DNA of 64,000 bases from Nocardia mangyaensis (GCF_001886715.1 NZ_CP018082.1:7006001-7070000); one strand, 5' to 3'; counted from the stretch's first letter, positions 1 through 8,213 are shown. Notes: a model not told the origin generated them from the letters alone. Numbers and translations: made by a program.

Positions 1-204
1 TTCGCACAGCTGGGCGGCGAACTCGTGCATGCCTGCTCGGACCACATTCGCCAGCTTCTCTGGGATACCCGCGAAACCACCGGCGATGTCGGCATCGACG
101 GCTGCTCTGGCGGACTCGGCGTTCATCGCGGCCAAGCCGGCTATGCCCCGCGCACCGGGGCCGCTGTACGCCGAGTCAGGCGTTTCCCCGCCGGGGCTGG
201 TCAC
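1..204 (-). CDS. Minor tail protein, N-terminal fragment (runs off left edge)
   Basis: The first 68 codons are present, starting at GTG 204, which overlaps the stop of the upstream tail gene (GTGA). The N-terminus (TSPGGETPDSAYSGPGARGI) resembles that of the neighbouring 531-aa tail protein (GAYSGGGGQRGI), so the two genes share an N-terminal module, likely for docking on the tail tip. It is the next minor tail or receptor-binding gene in the operon. The rest of the product cannot be judged. Confidence 0.7.
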   Translation of the reverse strand, partial: MTSPGGETPDSAYSGPGARGIAGLAAMNAESARAAVDADIAGGFAGIPEKLANVVRAGMHEFAAQLCE

Positions 205-1796
205 AGGTCCTCCGCCTTCCAGTAGTCCCAACCGCCGCCATTGCTGAAGAAGCCCCGTTCGTTGCCCAAGCCGACGTAGCGATGGCCGGGGCCGGCGGGA
301 ATGGCGCCGGCGGCGTCGGTGTGCGACAGGATCTGGATCCAGTCGACCCCGGAGCGGCGGTCGACCGAATAGACGTTGCCGATCGCACTGAACCGCAGCT
401 CATCGCCGTCGGCCACAGCAATGTCGAGAGATGCCAGCGCCGTGAATGTTTCGCCACCACCCGAGGCCCGATCAATGACGATCCGATTGCTGAACACGGT
501 CAGCGCGGCGTATCCGACGTTGTTCGCCGACGACCGCACCATGAGGCGGGCCACCCGTCCGGTTGGATTGCGGATCTGGCCCGTGACTCGCTGATCGTCA
601 TAGTTCAACGGCTGCGCGTACAGGTACCTGCGAATGCCGTCGTTGCCACCCGACACCACGAACACACCATTGGATACGGTGGCCGCCTGAGTGGACATGC
701 GAACCAGCGCGGTCGGCAACACACCACTGTCGAAGTCCTCGTAGAACATCAACTTGATCGGGTCGCCGGTGAGATCCGCCCGGCCCAGCGAGATATAGGG
801 GATCGTCCGCGACGCGAACGACAGCGCACCGGCGGCCAGCGTGAGTCCGGGGCTCAGCAGCGCCGAAGTCGAGAATTGCGCGTTGAGCTGCGGCGGCCAG
901 ACGGTCGCGGGTCGCGGGATGTCGACGGCTTCGAGCCCGAGCAGCGGACGGGCATTGCCCGACCCCCGCTGGTGGATACCGACGAAGGCGGTCTCGCCCT
1001 GTTCGAACACCACCTCGTTGGGGAGCTCGACCGTGCGCTCGAACCGCGACGCGGTGATCAGCGGCGTCTGATTCGGCGACACCCACACGATCGTGATGTC
1101 GCCGTTCTCGGTCATCCGGCCCAGCACCACGTACAGCTCGCAGGGGGTGGTCACCGTGTCCGGGACGTAGGTGACCGTCTTGCGGGAGCCGCTGTAGAGG
1201 CATCGGATGAACGCGCCCTCCAGGATGTTCACCGGCGGTACGTAGGTCGGCGCGAGCTTGGCGAAGAGCTGGTCGACCTGGGTGTATCCGGCGGCCTGGG
1301 TGGTTCGCAGGTCCCAGCAGGCCCGGTGCAGCGCGTTGCGGGGGAACGAGGCCTCCTCGGTGAGGTTCATCGATTCCCAGTACGGCTTCACCGGCAGGCC
1401 GTCCAGCACCACCTGGACGTTCGAGTTCGTCGACTGGATGATCGCGGTCTGGTTCTCGGCGATCGCCTGCGCGCCCTGCGCGGTCTGGCGGGCGCTCACC
1501 GCGTCGGTGAGGGCCCGCTCGGCGTCGGCGCGCAAAGAATCAGCCCAGGCGCTGAGGTCGATCAGTCCGCCGGTCGCGCCGGTCACGGCGTCGGCCAGGT
1601 CGGCGGTGAACTCGTTGACGCCCGCGTTCACGACGTCGCCGAGGTTGAGGTTCACCTGCGCGTAGGGCTGGTAGACCGCGCTGCGGGACGCCAGCTTCGC
1701 CGACTCCTCGGTGATCGCGGCCAGGCTGACGATGCCGCGTTGGCCGCCGCCTCCGGAGTACGCGCCCTCGGGCAGCGAACCGTCGGGGGCGGTCAT
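201..1796 (-). CDS. Minor tail protein (531 aa)
   Basis: This is a large structural tail protein, probably of the baseplate or fibre. The N-terminus is Gly-rich and followed by an Ala-rich helical stretch (about residues 60-115) suited to a trimeric coiled coil. The C-terminal third (from about residue 340, LFYEDFDSGVLP onward) looks like a beta-sandwich, as in phage carbohydrate-binding or receptor-binding tips. The ATG overlaps the upstream stop (ATGA), and its own stop overlaps the next start, so translation is coupled. The tail assignment rests on context plus these features; binding specificity cannot be inferred. Confidence 0.75.
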   Translation of the reverse strand: MTAPDGSLPEGAYSGGGGQRGIVSLAAITEESAKLASRSAVYQPYAQVNLNLGDVVNAGVNEFTADLADAVTGATGGLIDLSAWADSLRADAERALTDAVSARQTAQGAQAIAENQTAIIQSTNSNVQVVLDGLPVKPYWESMNLTEEASFPRNALHRACWDLRTTQAAGYTQVDQLFAKLAPTYVPPVNILEGAFIRCLYSGSRKTVTYVPDTVTTPCELYVVLGRMTENGDITIVWVSPNQTPLITASRFERTVELPNEVVFEQGETAFVGIHQRGSGNARPLLGLEAVDIPRPATVWPPQLNAQFSTSALLSPGLTLAAGALSFASRTIPYISLGRADLTGDPIKLMFYEDFDSGVLPTALVRMSTQAATVSNGVFVVSGGNDGIRRYLYAQPLNYDDQRVTGQIRNPTGRVARLMVRSSANNVGYAALTVFSNRIVIDRASGGGETFTALASLDIAVADGDELRFSAIGNVYSVDRRSGVDWIQILSHTDAAGAIPAGPGHRYVGLGNERGFFSNGGGWDYWKAEDL

Positions 1797-2218
1797 TCCT
1801 CGCTCCTCGTGGCATGGCCCTCCCGCGCGACATCCGGCGCCAGCTCACGCACGTCGACCAGGTGGGCCAGCTCGCCGGACTCCTGCAGCTGACGCACCAG
1901 GTCACGCCGTTCGGCCGGGGTGAAATCGGCGACAGCGGGCACGGTGATCTCCGGCGGCATCGGCGTGCCGAGTGGAACCCAGTGCCCGGCCTGTCCGAGC
2001 CAATGCTCGCCGCCGCGCGCGGCCGGATGGTATTCGAGTGTCTGGAGCTGCGACTGATGCCGAAAACCCAGATCCCACAGATGCTTCGACCACTTGCCGA
2101 GCACCTGCGGCGGCACCAGCAGCGGACCATTCTGCGGGCCGGGCAACCCGACCAGAGCCCAGACGAACGCCTCTTCCGGGTCGTCGGAGTCGCATTCGTG
2201 CTGCAACGGCAACGGCAT
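1793..2218 (-). CDS. Small minor tail protein (141 aa)
   Basis: Start ATG 2218 follows a clear AAAGGA ribosome-binding site; longer in-frame extensions would overlap the upstream tail gene deeply. The protein is acidic at the N-terminus (HECDSDDPEEAF) and Trp-rich. It resembles the small conserved proteins placed after the Gp37-like tail protein in actinophages (possibly the DUF2744 group, recalled rather than tested). The ATGA overlap with the 531-aa gene shows it belongs to the tail operon. Its exact role is unknown. Confidence 0.7.
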   Translation of the reverse strand: MPLPLQHECDSDDPEEAFVWALVGLPGPQNGPLLVPPQVLGKWSKHLWDLGFRHQSQLQTLEYHPAARGGEHWLGQAGHWVPLGTPMPPEITVPAVADFTPAERRDLVRQLQESGELAHLVDVRELAPDVAREGHATRSEE

Positions 2219-2235
2219 GATCGTTCCTTTCCTGG

Positions 2236-3906
2236 TCAGGCGCTGACGCCGAGGTCGTGCAGGTCGGACATGATGCGCTGCACGTATTTCATGGCCTTGA
2301 CCACCGGGTCCGCCGTCGCGTCGTCGTTGCCGATGGTCACCTTCCACGCCGGGGTCACCCCGCGCTTCCACGACAGCTCGAGCGCGCTCACCTGCTCGAC
2401 GTAGATGTGGCCGCGCGGCAATCCGGCAACGGTCGAGCCGATCCGGTCGCCGAGGAAGTAGTGGCCCTGCCCGTTCTCGCCGATCAGGTAGGGGGCGCCG
2501 TCGGCGACGGTGAGCTTGTGCCCGTGCTGGGCGCGCGTCGCCCACAACCCCATTCGCAACGCGACCAGCGAGGACAGCGAGTAGGCGCGGTCCGCACCGG
2601 GCTGGAAGTACTCGAAGTAGTGCGACCAGCCCATCCGCGGCGCGCGCAGCGGGGACTTGAACGACATCCAGGCCAGCAGAGTGTCGGTGTAGAGCGGCTT
2701 CAACAAGGTGTCGAGCACGCCGCCCATCGGTGGCAGGCTGACCCCGATCGAGATCGTCGAGGTGAGGTTGCCGACCATCTGCACCGCACTCGAGATCGCC
2801 TCGTTCACGCCGACGGGACTGCGCCCGCCGCAGTTGATCTGCACCGCGGTGGCCGGGCGCACGGTGAACTCGGCCGTCTCGATTCCGGTGTAGTCGCCGT
2901 CGCGGTAGACGACCCACGGGCTCGCGGGCCGGGTGCCGAGCCAACCAGGCTGGTCGTATTCCGGCGGGAAGTCGGGGTCGGGCAGGATCTCGGCGGTCTG
3001 TTCGCGCATGTCGTCGGTGAAGCGGGCCACCGTGTGCACCAGGCCGTCGAACAGCGTGCCGCCCTCGGAAGTCCCCGAGTAGTAGCCGGACTTGTCGACG
3101 ACGTCGAACACCAGGCACCCGTGCCGCAGATTCGCGCCCTCCCACGGCGGTTGATCGCCGTCGAGGAAGCGGCGGCAGGTCACCATGAGCTGGGCGTCCG
3201 CTAGGGTGTGCTCGGCCATGTCGTGCCAGGTCTTCCACCGCGACGACAGCACCGTCCACACCGAAGTGTCGGTCAGGAAGTCACTCGGCGCGACCACCAT
3301 CGACCAGGTCGACTGGTCCAGGTTCAACCACTGGCCCGGATCGAGCGGATCGTCGGGCAGGGCCCACAGGCTGGCTTCCTTGCGCAGGACATTGAGGAAC
3401 AGCGCCAGTTTCAGACACCACTTCGACGGTCCGGCCAGCATGAACACCCGGGGAAACTGGACCGCCGCGGGCAGGAACGGATTGCTCCACACCTGAATCC
3501 ACTTGAGTTCCTCGTAGTCGTGCATGAATTGCACAACCACGTGCCGCTGCCCGGTCTCGGTCTTCTGCAGGGTCGCGTACTTCATCCGCCCCGACCAGCG
3601 CGCGCCGTCCTTGTCGACGGTGATGTGCACGTTCTGCGTCGACCGCGCCGAGGTGTCCATGATCCAGCGCGCCAGGTAGTGCTCGGCGGGCAGGACCAGT
3701 CGCCCGGTGCCGGATTCGTTGAGCAGCCACTTGAAGTCGGCTTCCACTTCCGCTCGGGAGATTCCGCGCAGATTCCAGTCACCGTCCCAGAGCCGGATCA
3801 GTGGTTGCGCGATCCGCAGGTCCTTGCGCAGTCCACGGGCCGCGACGGCATCGCGGTAGATCTCCTCGACGCGGTCGAGTGTCTGCTGATCCGCGGGCGC
3901 GCTCAC
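2236..3906 (-). CDS. Minor tail protein, Gp37-like (tail-tip/Tal-type), 556 aa
   Basis: Start GTG 3906 is chosen because it overlaps the stop of the Dit-like gene (GTGA). The reading frame stays open upstream to 4056, but that part is antisense-like sequence inside the Dit gene. The protein resembles the siphovirus ReqiPepy6 Gp37-like family found in mycolata phages, which builds the tail-tip hub. The C-terminal beta-rich part (LRAPRMGWSHYFEYF through PRGHIYVEQVSALELSW) and the terminal helix ending in LHDLGVSA are typical of these tail-tip proteins. Family placement is from recognition only. Confidence 0.8.
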   Translation of the reverse strand: MSAPADQQTLDRVEEIYRDAVAARGLRKDLRIAQPLIRLWDGDWNLRGISRAEVEADFKWLLNESGTGRLVLPAEHYLARWIMDTSARSTQNVHITVDKDGARWSGRMKYATLQKTETGQRHVVVQFMHDYEELKWIQVWSNPFLPAAVQFPRVFMLAGPSKWCLKLALFLNVLRKEASLWALPDDPLDPGQWLNLDQSTWSMVVAPSDFLTDTSVWTVLSSRWKTWHDMAEHTLADAQLMVTCRRFLDGDQPPWEGANLRHGCLVFDVVDKSGYYSGTSEGGTLFDGLVHTVARFTDDMREQTAEILPDPDFPPEYDQPGWLGTRPASPWVVYRDGDYTGIETAEFTVRPATAVQINCGGRSPVGVNEAISSAVQMVGNLTSTISIGVSLPPMGGVLDTLLKPLYTDTLLAWMSFKSPLRAPRMGWSHYFEYFQPGADRAYSLSSLVALRMGLWATRAQHGHKLTVADGAPYLIGENGQGHYFLGDRIGSTVAGLPRGHIYVEQVSALELSWKRGVTPAWKVTIGNDDATADPVVKAMKYVQRIMSDLHDLGVSA

Positions 3907-4775
3907 TGCAGCCCCCACGGACGCGACCAGTTGCGGGCACACCGCACCTGCACCGATGCACCGGCCGGAGCGCCGCTCACGGTGACCGGCACCAGCGTCT
4001 CCGGCGTCCACGGCGGAACGGCGTAGAGGAACATCTTGCCGTTCATCCGGGCCCACACCGAGCTGCCGTCGGCCGCCACGACCATCTCCTCCATCGGATC
4101 GGTGTCAATCGTGAGATCCTGTCCCGCGACGAGAGTCGGCAGGGTGAGGACCCGGTCGGCGTGCTCGTCGGCGGTGAACGAGAAGTCCGGCAGCGTCCAC
4201 GAGCCGGGCGCGGAGACGACCCACTTCAGCCACATCGGCTGATCGGTCGGGTTGGACACCCGGACGTAGGCGGTCTCCGAAGCGGCCGTGGTGTCCGTGG
4301 CGGACACCACGATGTCGGTCACATCGTCCTCGACCCACCACGGCGTACCCGCCGTACAGGTCATCGTCACCTTCCCCCACCGCTTCCGGTGCGGATCACG
4401 GTCGGGCTTGAAATCCGGTTGCTCGGACAGGCGCAGGTGCAGGCTCCGGGTGCCGAAGGTCGTCGTCACCGACAGTTTCGCGTCGCGGTCGTAGGCCCAG
4501 GCCTTGCGCCAGGCGGAATCCACCGATTCCCAGCTGGATTCGCCGGATTCGAAGACGTTCACCCCGAAGACGACATCGCGCTGCAACCAGTTCGCGCCGC
4601 CGTAGCTCGCGCCGATCTGATACGCGGACGAGTTCCAGATCGTCTTCACCGGAGCGTCGTAGAGGCCGGTCGGCGCGGTCGCCAATTCGACACCCTCGCC
4701 GCCCTGCCCCGGACCCGCCAGCACCCACCGCGAGCCGTCGACACCTTCGAGTTCAATTGTTGCGGCCTCAGCCAC
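3903..4775 (-). CDS. Distal tail (Dit-like) minor tail protein, 290 aa
   Basis: This is the first tail gene after the tape measure, the usual position of the distal tail protein that links the tube to the tip. The start is GTG 4775 with a GAGGTG ribosome-binding site. The N-terminus carries a ligand-like loop (ELEGVDGSRWVLAGPGQGGE) and a segment ending in YGGANWLQRDVVFGVNVFE, as in siphovirus Dit and actinophage minor tail proteins. The C-terminal half is a beta-sandwich. Length fits the family. Confidence is good for tail function and moderate for the Dit assignment. Confidence 0.8.
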   Translation of the reverse strand: MAEAATIELEGVDGSRWVLAGPGQGGEGVELATAPTGLYDAPVKTIWNSSAYQIGASYGGANWLQRDVVFGVNVFESGESSWESVDSAWRKAWAYDRDAKLSVTTTFGTRSLHLRLSEQPDFKPDRDPHRKRWGKVTMTCTAGTPWWVEDDVTDIVVSATDTTAASETAYVRVSNPTDQPMWLKWVVSAPGSWTLPDFSFTADEHADRVLTLPTLVAGQDLTIDTDPMEEMVVAADGSSVWARMNGKMFLYAVPPWTPETLVPVTVSGAPAGASVQVRCARNWSRPWGLQ

Positions 4776-4820
4776 AGTTCACCTCAATTCGGAACGGGAC
4801 GATCTCACGCGGAGACCGTG

Positions 4821-6161
4821 CTATGACCAACGGCCGGAATAGGTCAGCGAGCGCTGCGCCTCGAAGGTCTTGGCCTTGTGGAAAGCGGTATCGATATCCG
4901 GGGTGGACAGGTTGATCGTGGTCGACCTGTCGACCCGCCGACCCGTCGCGCGCGCTGTGCCCGCAAGCGGTCGCACGGTCTGCGAATGGCCGGGCAGCAG
5001 ACTCGCCAGCGCCCGCGCATCACGATTCATCGCTTGCAGCAGTGGGAGATTGGACTGCGCGGACCGCGCGTTCACGACGAACTCGCCACTGGACAGGAAT
5101 GCCGGAATGACGTCGCCGATCGAGGAACCAGGCCCGAGGACTTCACCGCCGTCCTTGAACCCGAGCCACTTGCCGACCTTCTTGGCGCCGCCGCCGACCG
5201 CGTTCTTCGCTCCCCGGCCCAGGTTCTTGGCCCCGGTACCCACAGATTTCGCACCGCTAACGGCCAAGTCCTTGCCCTTCTTGCCGTACTCCAAGCCCTT
5301 TTCCGCCGCATACTCACCGGCCTTAGAGCCGACAAACGCACCGACACCGGCGCCGACCGCGGTACCGACCGGACCGGCGAACGACCCGACGGCCGCGCCC
5401 GCAGCCATTCCGCCCAACGCGCCGCCACCGATCGCACCGACACCTTTCGCGACAGCTTCGGTCTTGGTCTTCTCACCGCTCTTGTAATCGCCATAGGCAT
5501 CGAAAGCGCTGGCACCAGCGCCGACCACGAAGTTCGCCCGGCTCGCGACTTTCGCGACCGTCGCTACTTTCGACGCGTTTCCCGCGTTGACGGGGCTGAA
5601 CTTGTTCTTGACGGGCGCAAGTTTGGTCTTCTCACCTGAGCTCGCGGGGACAGCCGGTCTCCGGGGGCCGAGCGGAGAGTTCTTCGGCGCCGCTGGACGA
5701 ACCCGATGCGCCGGGGTGGCTGTAGCCGCCCGGTGCTTGGGTACCGACGGCGGTCGGTACAGGCCGAAATTCGGTCTCGGATTGGCTGGTCCACCGAAAT
5801 TCGATCCGGCGCCAATTCTGTTCGTGACATCGACGGTGGGCACACCGGGAACGACTTTCCGCTTGGGAATCGTCTCGATCCGCACATTCGACGGCGGTTT
5901 CCAGGTCAGCGGGGTCTTGTATCTCCATAGATTCGCCCGGTCGACTTTCGCGCCCTCGAGCGGGCGGTGCCGGAAAGTGGAGTCGCGGGCACGGCGGGAC
6001 AGATTTGTCGCCCCTTCGGGAATAAAGACCTTCGACCGCCCTGAAACCCGAGAATGACTTTTCGAAAGTTTATCCGAATAATCACTCAGGGCCTGCTGGC
6101 CGATTGCCGTGCCGACGGTAATCCAATCGAACGGATTGGCGGGGTCTGGAATCAGGTTCAT
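4821..6161 (-). CDS. Short tape-measure-like protein with glycine-zipper region (446 aa)
   Basis: The C-terminus (FKDGGEVLGPGSSIGDVIPAF, then SGEFVVNA, then LSTPDIDTAFHKAKTFEAQR near the end) matches the conserved ends of actinophage tape measures. Most siphophage tape measures exceed 800 residues; this has 446. The N-terminal 200 residues are basic and Pro-rich rather than the usual long helical coil. Residues about 225-315 form a Gly/Ala zipper (GAIGGGALGGMAAGAAVGSF) that could insert in membranes. ATG 6161 is preferred over ATG 6167 because GAGGAG lies six bases upstream. Its usual neighbours, chaperones before and Dit after, support the role. Truncation or remodelling is evident. Confidence 0.75.
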   Translation of the reverse strand: MNLIPDPANPFDWITVGTAIGQQALSDYSDKLSKSHSRVSGRSKVFIPEGATNLSRRARDSTFRHRPLEGAKVDRANLWRYKTPLTWKPPSNVRIETIPKRKVVPGVPTVDVTNRIGAGSNFGGPANPRPNFGLYRPPSVPKHRAATATPAHRVRPAAPKNSPLGPRRPAVPASSGEKTKLAPVKNKFSPVNAGNASKVATVAKVASRANFVVGAGASAFDAYGDYKSGEKTKTEAVAKGVGAIGGGALGGMAAGAAVGSFAGPVGTAVGAGVGAFVGSKAGEYAAEKGLEYGKKGKDLAVSGAKSVGTGAKNLGRGAKNAVGGGAKKVGKWLGFKDGGEVLGPGSSIGDVIPAFLSSGEFVVNARSAQSNLPLLQAMNRDARALASLLPGHSQTVRPLAGTARATGRRVDRSTTINLSTPDIDTAFHKAKTFEAQRSLTYSGRWS

Positions 6162-6195
6162 CAACATCTCCTCTGGGCCCGTGCTAATATTGTGC

Positions 6196-6729
6196 ATGCG
6201 AAATCTGTTGCACGAGTACAAGACTCCCAAGAAGGTCTACATCAGACTCATCGCATACGGACTACCATTGACCCTGGTATCGTTTCTTGTTGCCGTCTAC
6301 GGCGGCAGCCTTCCCGAATTGCTCTTCGGAAGCATCGGCACAGTATTCTTCGGCGGTTGTCTGATCGCGGCAATTATCCGACTGCTCAGCAAAACACCCG
6401 AGCTGATCCTGTACAAAGAAGGCATTTACAGCTTCCAAACCGGGTACATACCGTGGACAAACATCTACCGCGCAGATGTGCACACATCGATGATCGGGAG
6501 CGATGATTTCTTGGAATTGTACCTACGCGACCGGCGAGCGTACATGAAGACCAGGCCGATTCTGGCTCGCATCATCGCATACGGAAACCGGATGATCGGA
6601 CACCAGTACGCATCCATCTCCATGTCACTCATCTACCACAGCTCCGCATCGAGAATCATCTATGTAATACACAGCAACTGTCCAGACGTGGAAACCCCGC
6701 TCAGCATGCTGCACGAAGAAGAGCATTAG
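6196..6729 (+). CDS. Two-TM membrane protein with PH-like domain, copy 1 (177 aa); candidate immunity/cargo
   Basis: This gene lies on the strand opposite to the tail operon and starts 34 bases from the tape-measure start, divergently. Two hydrophobic segments (about residues 17-36 and 42-62) are followed by a soluble domain with the pattern PELILYKEGIYSFQTGYIPW that resembles bacterial PH-like domains and the STM3941-type family. The start ATG 6196 is set by alignment with copy 2 (MR..L.EYKTPKKVY). G+C is visibly lower than in flanking tail genes, a sign of separate acquisition. Function is unknown; self-protection against the adjacent tape measure or tail is a hypothesis only. Confidence 0.75.
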   Translation: MRNLLHEYKTPKKVYIRLIAYGLPLTLVSFLVAVYGGSLPELLFGSIGTVFFGGCLIAAIIRLLSKTPELILYKEGIYSFQTGYIPWTNIYRADVHTSMIGSDDFLELYLRDRRAYMKTRPILARIIAYGNRMIGHQYASISMSLIYHSSASRIIYVIHSNCPDVETPLSMLHEEEH

Positions 6730-7260
6730 GAATCAACCTGCCATGCGAACTGTGTTGCGCGAGTACAAGACCCCCAAGAAGGTGTATGTCAGGCTGATAG
6801 CCTACGGACTACCATTGACCCTGATCTCATTTCTTGTAGCCCTGTACGGCGGCAGCCTTCCCGAATTGCTCTTCGGAACCATCGGCACCGTATTCTTCGG
6901 CGGCTGCCTGATCGCGGCAATTATCCGACTGTTCAGCAAAACACCAGAGCTGATCCTCTACAAAGAAGGCATTTACAGCTTCCAAACCGGATACATACCG
7001 TGGACGAACATCCACCGCGCCGATATACGAACGCAGATGATCGGCGGCAATGCCTTCGTGGAACTGTATCTACGCGACCGCAGGGCATACATGAAGACCA
7101 GACCGCTCCTGGCTCGTATCATCGCGTACGGAAACAGGATGATCGGGCACCAATACGCATCCATCTCCATGGCACTCATCTACGACAGCTCGGGACCCGG
7201 CATTGTCTATGCAATACATAGCGTCTGCCCGGACGTGGAAACCCCGCTCAGCCTGCTGCG
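6196..7260 (+). repeat. Tandem gene duplication (two near-identical units)
   Basis: The stretches at 6196-6720 and 6743-7260 are near-identical in sequence, with long identical runs around the second membrane segment. Similarity ends at codons for PETPLS-type residues, after which copy 1 encodes HEEEH and copy 2 encodes RDDPSDSSR. The divergence is concentrated in one part of the soluble domain, as seen when duplicated recognition genes diversify. Confidence 0.85.
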
Positions 7261-7288
7261 CGACGATCCATCGGACTCTTCGCGGTGA
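6743..7288 (+). CDS. Two-TM membrane protein with PH-like domain, copy 2 (181 aa)
   Basis: This is a tandem duplicate of the preceding gene, 13 bases downstream. Most residues are identical, including the two membrane segments and the block KTPELILYKEGIYSFQTGYI. The copies differ mainly in the middle of the soluble domain (DVHTSMIGSDD versus DIRTQMIGGNA) and at the C-terminus. The last residues (RDDPSDSSR) are read through the antisense strand of the chaperone T gene, with which it overlaps by 41 bases. The pair is probably one transcript. The overlap suggests the inserted block joined the 3' end of the chaperone gene directly. Confidence 0.75.
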   Translation: MRTVLREYKTPKKVYVRLIAYGLPLTLISFLVALYGGSLPELLFGTIGTVFFGGCLIAAIIRLFSKTPELILYKEGIYSFQTGYIPWTNIHRADIRTQMIGGNAFVELYLRDRRAYMKTRPLLARIIAYGNRMIGHQYASISMALIYDSSGPGIVYAIHSVCPDVETPLSLLRDDPSDSSR

Positions 7289-8047
7289 ACTGATCGATCA
7301 GCTGTCGCATCGCACGCGACCGGCGTTCGGCCCGAATGACTTCGAGCGCGGTATCCGGGCGGGGAACCGGCCGTAACGCCGCATCTCCCCCACCGGCGGC
7401 GGCGATCACAGAGGCCTGCACACCGTGCACCGCGTCGATGATCGACAGCAGCAGATAGGTGTCGAGGGTGTATTCGTCCGGGCTCAGCGCCTCCGGCTGG
7501 TCGTCCGGCGATTCTACGAGCTGGTGCTCCAGGACGAGTTCGGCCAGTTCCCGGTCGGTGAGCAGGGCCGAGCGATAGCGCGAGCCACGGGGCAGGCGGT
7601 CCTTGAACCGCCAGATCGTGCGCCAGTCGCGCGTACGGTACTCCTTGGGCCCGAAGCATTCTCGGACATCGATGCCGCGCTCGAGCAGATCATAGTCGAG
7701 CGCGGCACCGAAGCGGTCCCAGAACTCTACGAGCCCGCGGATCCCCCCGGCAGTTCCCGGGCGCCTTCCCCGAAGAAGAAGGCGTACAGATCCTGCTGGA
7801 ACGCCGTCCACTCGTCCAGCGGACGTTCGTCGAACAACTCGACCACCGCCGCGTAGCTCTCGCCCAAGGCGATGGCGAGTTGGCGCTCCTCGTCGGGCTC
7901 GTCGCTCAGCGCGAGCGCCTGGCGACGGGTCAGCGGTGCGATCACGATCTCGTCGGTGAGCATGTACGGCCCGCGGCGCACCGCGGCCACCTCTCGTTGG
8001 AGTTCGTAGAATCGCCCGCTCGGGGTGGACTTACCAGTGGGTTCCAT
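7248..8047 (-). CDS. Tail assembly chaperone GT fusion (-1 frameshift product, about 266 aa)
   Basis: The G frame (8047-7727) and the T frame (open from 7811 to stop 7248) overlap, and T lacks a start codon with a ribosome-binding site. A GGGGGGA heptamer in the correct phase at 7748-7742 allows a -1 slip, giving a fusion that continues IRGLVEFWDRFGAALDYDLL. This matches the conserved G/GT chaperone arrangement of siphophages, lying between major tail and tape measure genes. The 3' end overlaps the opposite-strand copy-2 membrane gene by 41 bases. In siphophages both products bind the tape measure during tail assembly. Confidence 0.85.
7727..8047 (-). CDS. Tail assembly chaperone G protein (106 aa)
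   Basis: This is the unshifted product of the chaperone gene. It starts at ATG 8047 behind GGAGAACTGCACCC and ends at TAG 7727. It is an acidic helical protein with a central motif (APLTRRQALALSDEPDEE) like other actinophage G proteins that mimic substrate-adaptor helices. It lies 19 bases after the 48-aa gene in the tail operon. In lambda-type systems G is made in large excess over GT, which fits a low-efficiency slip near its end. Confidence 0.85.
   Translation of the reverse strand: MEPTGKSTPSGRFYELQREVAAVRRGPYMLTDEIVIAPLTRRQALALSDEPDEERQLAIALGESYAAVVELFDERPLDEWTAFQQDLYAFFFGEGARELPGGSAGS
7742..7748 (-). other. Programmed -1 frameshift slippery heptamer GGGGGGA
   Basis: On the minus strand the zero-frame codons are CCG GGG GGA, so the heptamer has the X XXY YYZ form in phase, and both tRNAs can re-pair after a -1 slip. 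The zero frame meets TAG five codons later, while the -1 frame is open for 164 codons. Position and phase match the siphophage G/GT signal. The flanking GC-rich sequence may add a stimulatory structure, but none was established. Confidence 0.85.
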
Positions 8048-8066
8048 GGGTGCAGTTCTCCGGGTG

Positions 8067-8213
8067 CTACTCGGGGGATTCCGTCGTGGTGGCGCGCACG
8101 ACCTCGTGGCCGCGCGCGAAGACCGCGTTCACGAACGCGGTGGCGTCGAACACCTCGTACTCGTTGGTGCCGTCGGTCAGGGTGACCGGGTATTCGGTGG
8201 GAATGGCGGGCAT
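8067..8213 (-). CDS. Small conserved-position tail protein (48 aa)
   Basis: Start ATG 8213 has AGGAG eight bases upstream; the open frame continues further but overlaps the major tail gene end region without a better start. The 48-residue product (MPAIPTEYPVTLTDGTNEYE at the N-terminus) is acidic and unlike any domain I recognise. It sits between the major tail protein and the chaperone, where many actinophages encode a similar short protein. Its role is unknown. Confidence 0.65.
   Translation of the reverse strand: MPAIPTEYPVTLTDGTNEYEVFDATAFVNAVFARGHEVVRATTTESPE

Noticed and set aside
282..1892. Long plus-strand open frame opposite the 531-aa tail gene
   Set aside because: It is a shadow of a high-G+C gene: Arg/Asp/Val-rich, no ribosome-binding site, no domain. 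Similar long antisense frames at 2257-3204, 8050-9435, 18433-19431, 21324-23393 and 48418-49647 were rejected for the same reason.
2219..3259. Upstream extension of the 141-aa tail protein frame
   Set aside because: The extension overlaps the Gp37-like gene almost fully and has non-coding composition; ATG 2218 has a strong ribosome-binding site.
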